From Primula veris (lineage: Eukaryota > Streptophyta > Magnoliopsida > Ericales > Primulaceae): a DNA stretch of 64,000 bases. Below are positions 60,307 through 64,000 of this stretch, piece after piece. Under the pieces are notes generated by a model that worked only from the letters and a program-made list of their open reading frames with translations, was not told where the DNA came from and searched no databases. The position numbers were made by a program, and so were the translations under genes. The stretch's first letter is position 1; each line of letters starts with the position of its first letter. The stretch covers positions 42,676,795 through 42,740,794 of the forward strand of contig OY821740.1 of assembly GCA_963682055.1 (NCBI GenBank), given 5' to 3'.

Positions 60307-63094
60307 TGTTGCTGATGTGTCTGTAGCTAATGTCAATGTTATCTGATATATGAGCTTTTAATATTCTGCTATCAACCCGTTTCATGTACTGCTTTCCTGG
60401 GCATTTGTTTGTGGTTAAATGTGTCCGTTTATTCTACTGAAACTAAGCAGAATAAAGTTAAATGTCTTGCTATATCATTGTGGGAAAGAGTTCTCAAGTG
60501 TCCTTACTTTCGGTCTTGGTTACATAATAAATCATATATGTATGTTGTGTTAGGGATTGGTTCTAGTTCTACTCTATCTTCTATTTTTATTCGGTTTCCT
60601 ATCTTTCAGTCATTTACTGTAATTTGAAGTCCTTTGGGATTGGCTCCCTGTTTATGTTATTCCTCTGTTTATTAGATGTGTGTGCTCAGATTTGACAGGC
60701 ATAATTAGAGCAGCTAAAGACCACAGTGACTTTACTGCAATTTATTTTCTTTTGCGTGGTTTAAATGATCAAATAGAAGATTTCAATTTAGATGTTGGCT
60801 TCATGAATGTGAAAAACTGGCCTGCATTCGCATAACTTTCTGTAAACAATAAGCGACCTCTCCTTTGCTCATCAGTGCAAGGAGATTTTCTCCAGTATGT
60901 GTATAGTTGCTGAAGAATCAGTTCCGATCTTTATTTTATAAAACGAGTGAAAACTTTCTTGAAATTTGGCAACTTCAACACAGAACAAAGCTTTTAACTA
61001 ATAATTTACAGAAAAGAAAATACCCCAGCAAAAGAAAATCTGTCTGGATGGTGTTGTTTGGTAGCCTCGTTATTTTTAGCTACACTGTCATACTCGATCC
61101 CCAAAAACTCTGTGATATGTTGTGTCACTGAAAATAAAAGTTTCATTAAAACAGTGTTCTGGAGATATTTTCATACACAAAATAATCTGTCATATTTTTC
61201 GCATATTCATTACCTACAGCTGTAAATCCATAGCTGGTAATTGATTCTTCATTGACAGTGCGCGTCCAAAAGTTGGAAAAAGTGTCGGCTTTATCATTTG
61301 TGTATCTCAATTGAGCGCTAGTTTTCTAGTCTGCGGAGTATAATGCACGGGTAGTTTTAGTTCATGGCAGTTTTTTTGACGTATATACAATGTTTCCTGA
61401 GCTTCATACATATTGTTTGGAGCTTACTTTCAGAGCATGGTCAAGTTATCTAAACTCGGGTTTTTTCAGCAGCTCTTGTTACCCCTTCAATTATGCTGTG
61501 CATATCAATCTAAATATTGTTAGGTGTTAGGCAATATTTGCTTGTCGGATTAAAAGTCTTGAGGACTGTAAATACAAACGACTGAATGAAAGTAGATTGG
61601 GAAAAAAAAAGGAAAATGGACTTGATCCGAACACGTATCCCAGTTGAGTGATTGGAATATTCAGAAATTTTACCAATTCACCCAGTTCTATATTTCGAAC
61701 CAAATGCATTTTTAGAGAAAAAAAGACGTTCTTCTCCTGGTTCTCCCCATATATATATGGGACTAGATAGTAAGAAAGAACATTAATTCTGTTGCCAAAC
61801 ACTTTTGTTAGTCGAAGCAGACTTGTATTCCAGTGGGAAGCACCAAAAAATACAAATGAACAGGGTCTCGTCTTGTTTCTTTAAGATTTCTGTGTCTGCT
61901 TTTCATTCTTAGAACAGAATATGGAACTTTTAGAGTCGTTACACTAATCGCATCAGTTCCCTTATATTATTAATTTATCTTAAATATGAGGAGATTATTT
62001 TAAAATGGTACACGCATCAGTTTACTTATCAATTACTTTAAATATACATGAACTCAAATATCATCAAGATGTTCCTTTATAATTTAAATAATAAGTTCTC
62101 TCTCTTACTTTTCTCTTATTTTCTCTCATTTATTTGTACATTTCACATATAAATTAATAAAATAACAAAAACATGAGTTGTATAGTTGTGATAGAGAAAT
62201 TGATAAAAAAACTGATAATTTGTATAAACCAAAACGTTTACTTATAAGTTGTAAAAATATACTTTTTACTTTAAATACGAGAAAACGTCTAAATTATTTA
62301 ATGTGATTGCTCTAATAAATTAATTTGGGTTGAAAAAAAATGATAGAAGTATATTAAAATACAGTAATATTTAGTTATGATAAAAAATTTGATAGAGAAG
62401 CTGAAAAATGTATAAATTTAAACTGTTACCCTAAAAATATAAAAGTGATATTAATTATCTTAAATATGAGAAAAATTGTAAAGAAACTGTTGTTGAGTAG
62501 ACAATCTCATAGCGTTAAGTTCCGTAAGTTTGAACTAACAAGAAATATACTAAAAAAATCCTACTTCTGTTGTAAATCGTAGTGGACAATGGCCAAGACA
62601 TTTGCACTCCCACAACTCGTAAAACTCATGGAAGTCCCTGTTGTAAACAGAATTGTTAACCAAGTGGAAACAGAGATAATATGAAACTTGCTGCTCTTAT
62701 TACAAATAGGAAAAATAAGACTTACCGGAAAAAAAAAAAGGAAAAATAAGAAGTAGGAAATAATACTAAACAGAACTACACCGGAAAAAAAAAATGTGCT
62801 CCTCTCCCTGACCGAGACTTCCATGTGATTCATCAGGTAGTTGATATTTAATAGCAAATCAGTAGATTGATCTTACAAGACAGTCCATAAATAATTAAGA
62901 AATTTATCATAAATATCGATGATATGCATAATACTTTTGATTTTCACTAATTTATAGGAGTAGCAACTTGTGCCTCAATCCTCATCACGCTGGGCCTTTG
63001 TAATGAACTGTATTGATTTTAGTTCAAAATTATGGATAACGAGTACTATGAAAACAACCTGAATAACAAAAAACCTAAGGGCAATATCATACGA

Positions 63095-63730
63095 TCATGA
63101 CTCCTTTTCAAGTTCACTAGTATTTACACATTCGTCACTTTCGGATATTCCTTCCAGTAAATCGGCAACAATAACATTCAAATCTAACGGATATGTAAAG
63201 ATTTCCAACGGAATAGGCCCTAAGTTGGTAGTTTGCATCCAAGGTAATGGAAAATCTTCCCATTGAGGAGTACTATGAACTGTATTTTTTTCTCTATTCC
63301 CTTCAATCTTCCGTTTCTTCAATTTTTGATTATCAACTTCGGTACCTGCTTTGTCCCTCACTTTTTTTGTTCCCGATTCCGAACATTTGTTTCCACCAAG
63401 TACAGAACAGGGTCTTGATTGTGAAAATAAATTGATGGAAATTGTTCGTGGCCTGCCTCGATGTCGACGAACACTTGCAAAAGTACCGTTGGCCGGTTCT
63501 TTAAAAGATATTGGTTGAGAAGTTGCTAAGTCAGCACAATCTACTTGAGGGGTAACGGTGGGATTGGTGGACCCACCTACGTACGTATCGTTGTTTCTCT
63601 TGATACATAGTTCCGTAGTATAATTTATAGGCTCTTTTGCTTGGGTGACAAAATCGATAAATTTTTTAGGGTTCGCATATGGATCTTTTCGTGGTCTTCC
63701 TCGAGTACCACGACCACGACCACGTATCAT
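63095..63730 (-). CDS. AT-hook-like nuclear protein, intronless
   Basis: A frame of 211 residues from ATG at 63728-63730 to TGA at 63095-63097. It opens with a Gly/Arg stretch leading into an AT-hook core, RGTRGRPRKDP (residues 7-17). A second core, RHRGRPRT, lies at 89-96, and a basic cluster KLKKRK at 136-141 could be a nuclear signal. The C-terminal third has WEDFPLPWMQ and a hydrophobic segment YPLDLNVIVADLLEG before an acidic end. Two spaced RGRP cores suggest binding to the minor groove of A/T-rich DNA. I do not recognise the family and cannot exclude further upstream exons. An (AAT)n microsatellite lies about 50 bases upstream of the start. Confidence 0.65.
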   Translation of the reverse strand: MIRGRGRGTRGRPRKDPYANPKKFIDFVTQAKEPINYTTELCIKRNNDTYVGGSTNPTVTPQVDCADLATSQPISFKEPANGTFASVRRHRGRPRTISINLFSQSRPCSVLGGNKCSESGTKKVRDKAGTEVDNQKLKKRKIEGNREKNTVHSTPQWEDFPLPWMQTTNLGPIPLEIFTYPLDLNVIVADLLEGISESDECVNTSELEKES

Positions 63731-63775
63731 AATGTATAAGTGTATCTAATTGTATAAGACACACAGATGATGATG

Positions 63776-63777
<2 letters not shown>

Positions 63778-63855
<78 letters not shown>
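63778..63855. repeat. (AAT)26 microsatellite
   Basis: 26 uninterrupted AAT units preceded by GAT units, just upstream of the minus-strand AT-hook gene. It is also read as a long Ile run in a chance minus-strand frame, which is not a gene. Confidence 0.95.
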
Positions 63856-63859
<4 letters not shown>

Positions 63860-64000
63860 TTACTTGGGGATAAAGGGTTCAGGTGAAAAATAAAAAAGGC
63901 AGTCAATGGCTTTATAAAGACAAGAAACATTAATCCAATCCATGTAAGGAAACAACTAGCGGTAGTTAAAGTTAGGGTCATACTAGGAAATTAGTTTCCT

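Larger units (their letters stand above)
57263..63094. other. Repeat-rich DNA downstream of ESSS
   Basis: No functional gene is supported. About 57300-60310 is built from decayed repeats (listed separately). 60310-63094 is AT-rich DNA with short frames lacking any family signature. The minus-strand frame 59460-59927 lies in repeats and is probably chance. Confidence 0.6.

Noticed and set aside
63727..63981. Minus-strand frame with a long isoleucine run
   Set aside because: It is the (AAT)n microsatellite read in one frame, with no family signature on either side.

Overview
The window is nuclear DNA of a flowering plant, most likely a eudicot. It is AT-rich, its genes are broken by GT-AG introns, and every recognisable protein is plant-type: a TGA-class bZIP factor, polygalacturonase-inhibiting proteins (PGIPs), a RABA4 GTPase, an OSD1/UVI4-family APC/C inhibitor and a plant complex I ESSS subunit. 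The species cannot be named from sequence alone.

Layout, left to right. 1-65: last codons of an unidentified + strand gene. 2.7-3.6 kb (+): two-exon gene for a small AT-hook-like basic protein. 5.3-8.6 kb (-): four-exon G-patch protein of the GPATCH11 type, convergent with the previous gene; its long second intron holds a 194-bp tandem duplication. 8.6-19.2 kb: about 10.6 kb of AT-rich intergenic DNA with relic repeats. 19.4-26.1 kb (+): eleven-exon TGA10-type bZIP gene. 27.3-40.7 kb (-): PGIP array with one decayed copy split by a MITE, then four intact single-exon copies (A to D), plus the in-phase remains of the last two exons of an unidentified gene. 43.1-45.8 kb (-): two-exon OSD1/UVI4-family gene with a threefold repeated upstream region. 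45.8-52.6 kb: intergenic DNA holding a CACTA-type MITE, a 1.1-kb Mutator-like foldback element and a possible LTR remnant. 52.6-54.6 kb (+): two-exon RABA4D-type Rab. 56.9-57.3 kb (+): intronless ESSS gene with duplicated promoter-side DNA upstream and about 3 kb of decayed repeats downstream, including a fragment of a second ESSS gene. 63.1-63.7 kb (-): intronless AT-hook protein beside an (AAT)26 microsatellite.

The genes do not form one pathway. The strongest local story is the PGIP array: its copies share 5' and 3' flanks, copy D looks like a mosaic of an A/C-like front half and a B-like back half, copy B has gained cysteines and lost the shared TATA box, and transposons sit inside or beside several copies. 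The second story is the ESSS locus, with repeats on both sides and two displaced gene fragments. I found no clear tRNA, rRNA or CRISPR, and no system I can defend as wholly new.
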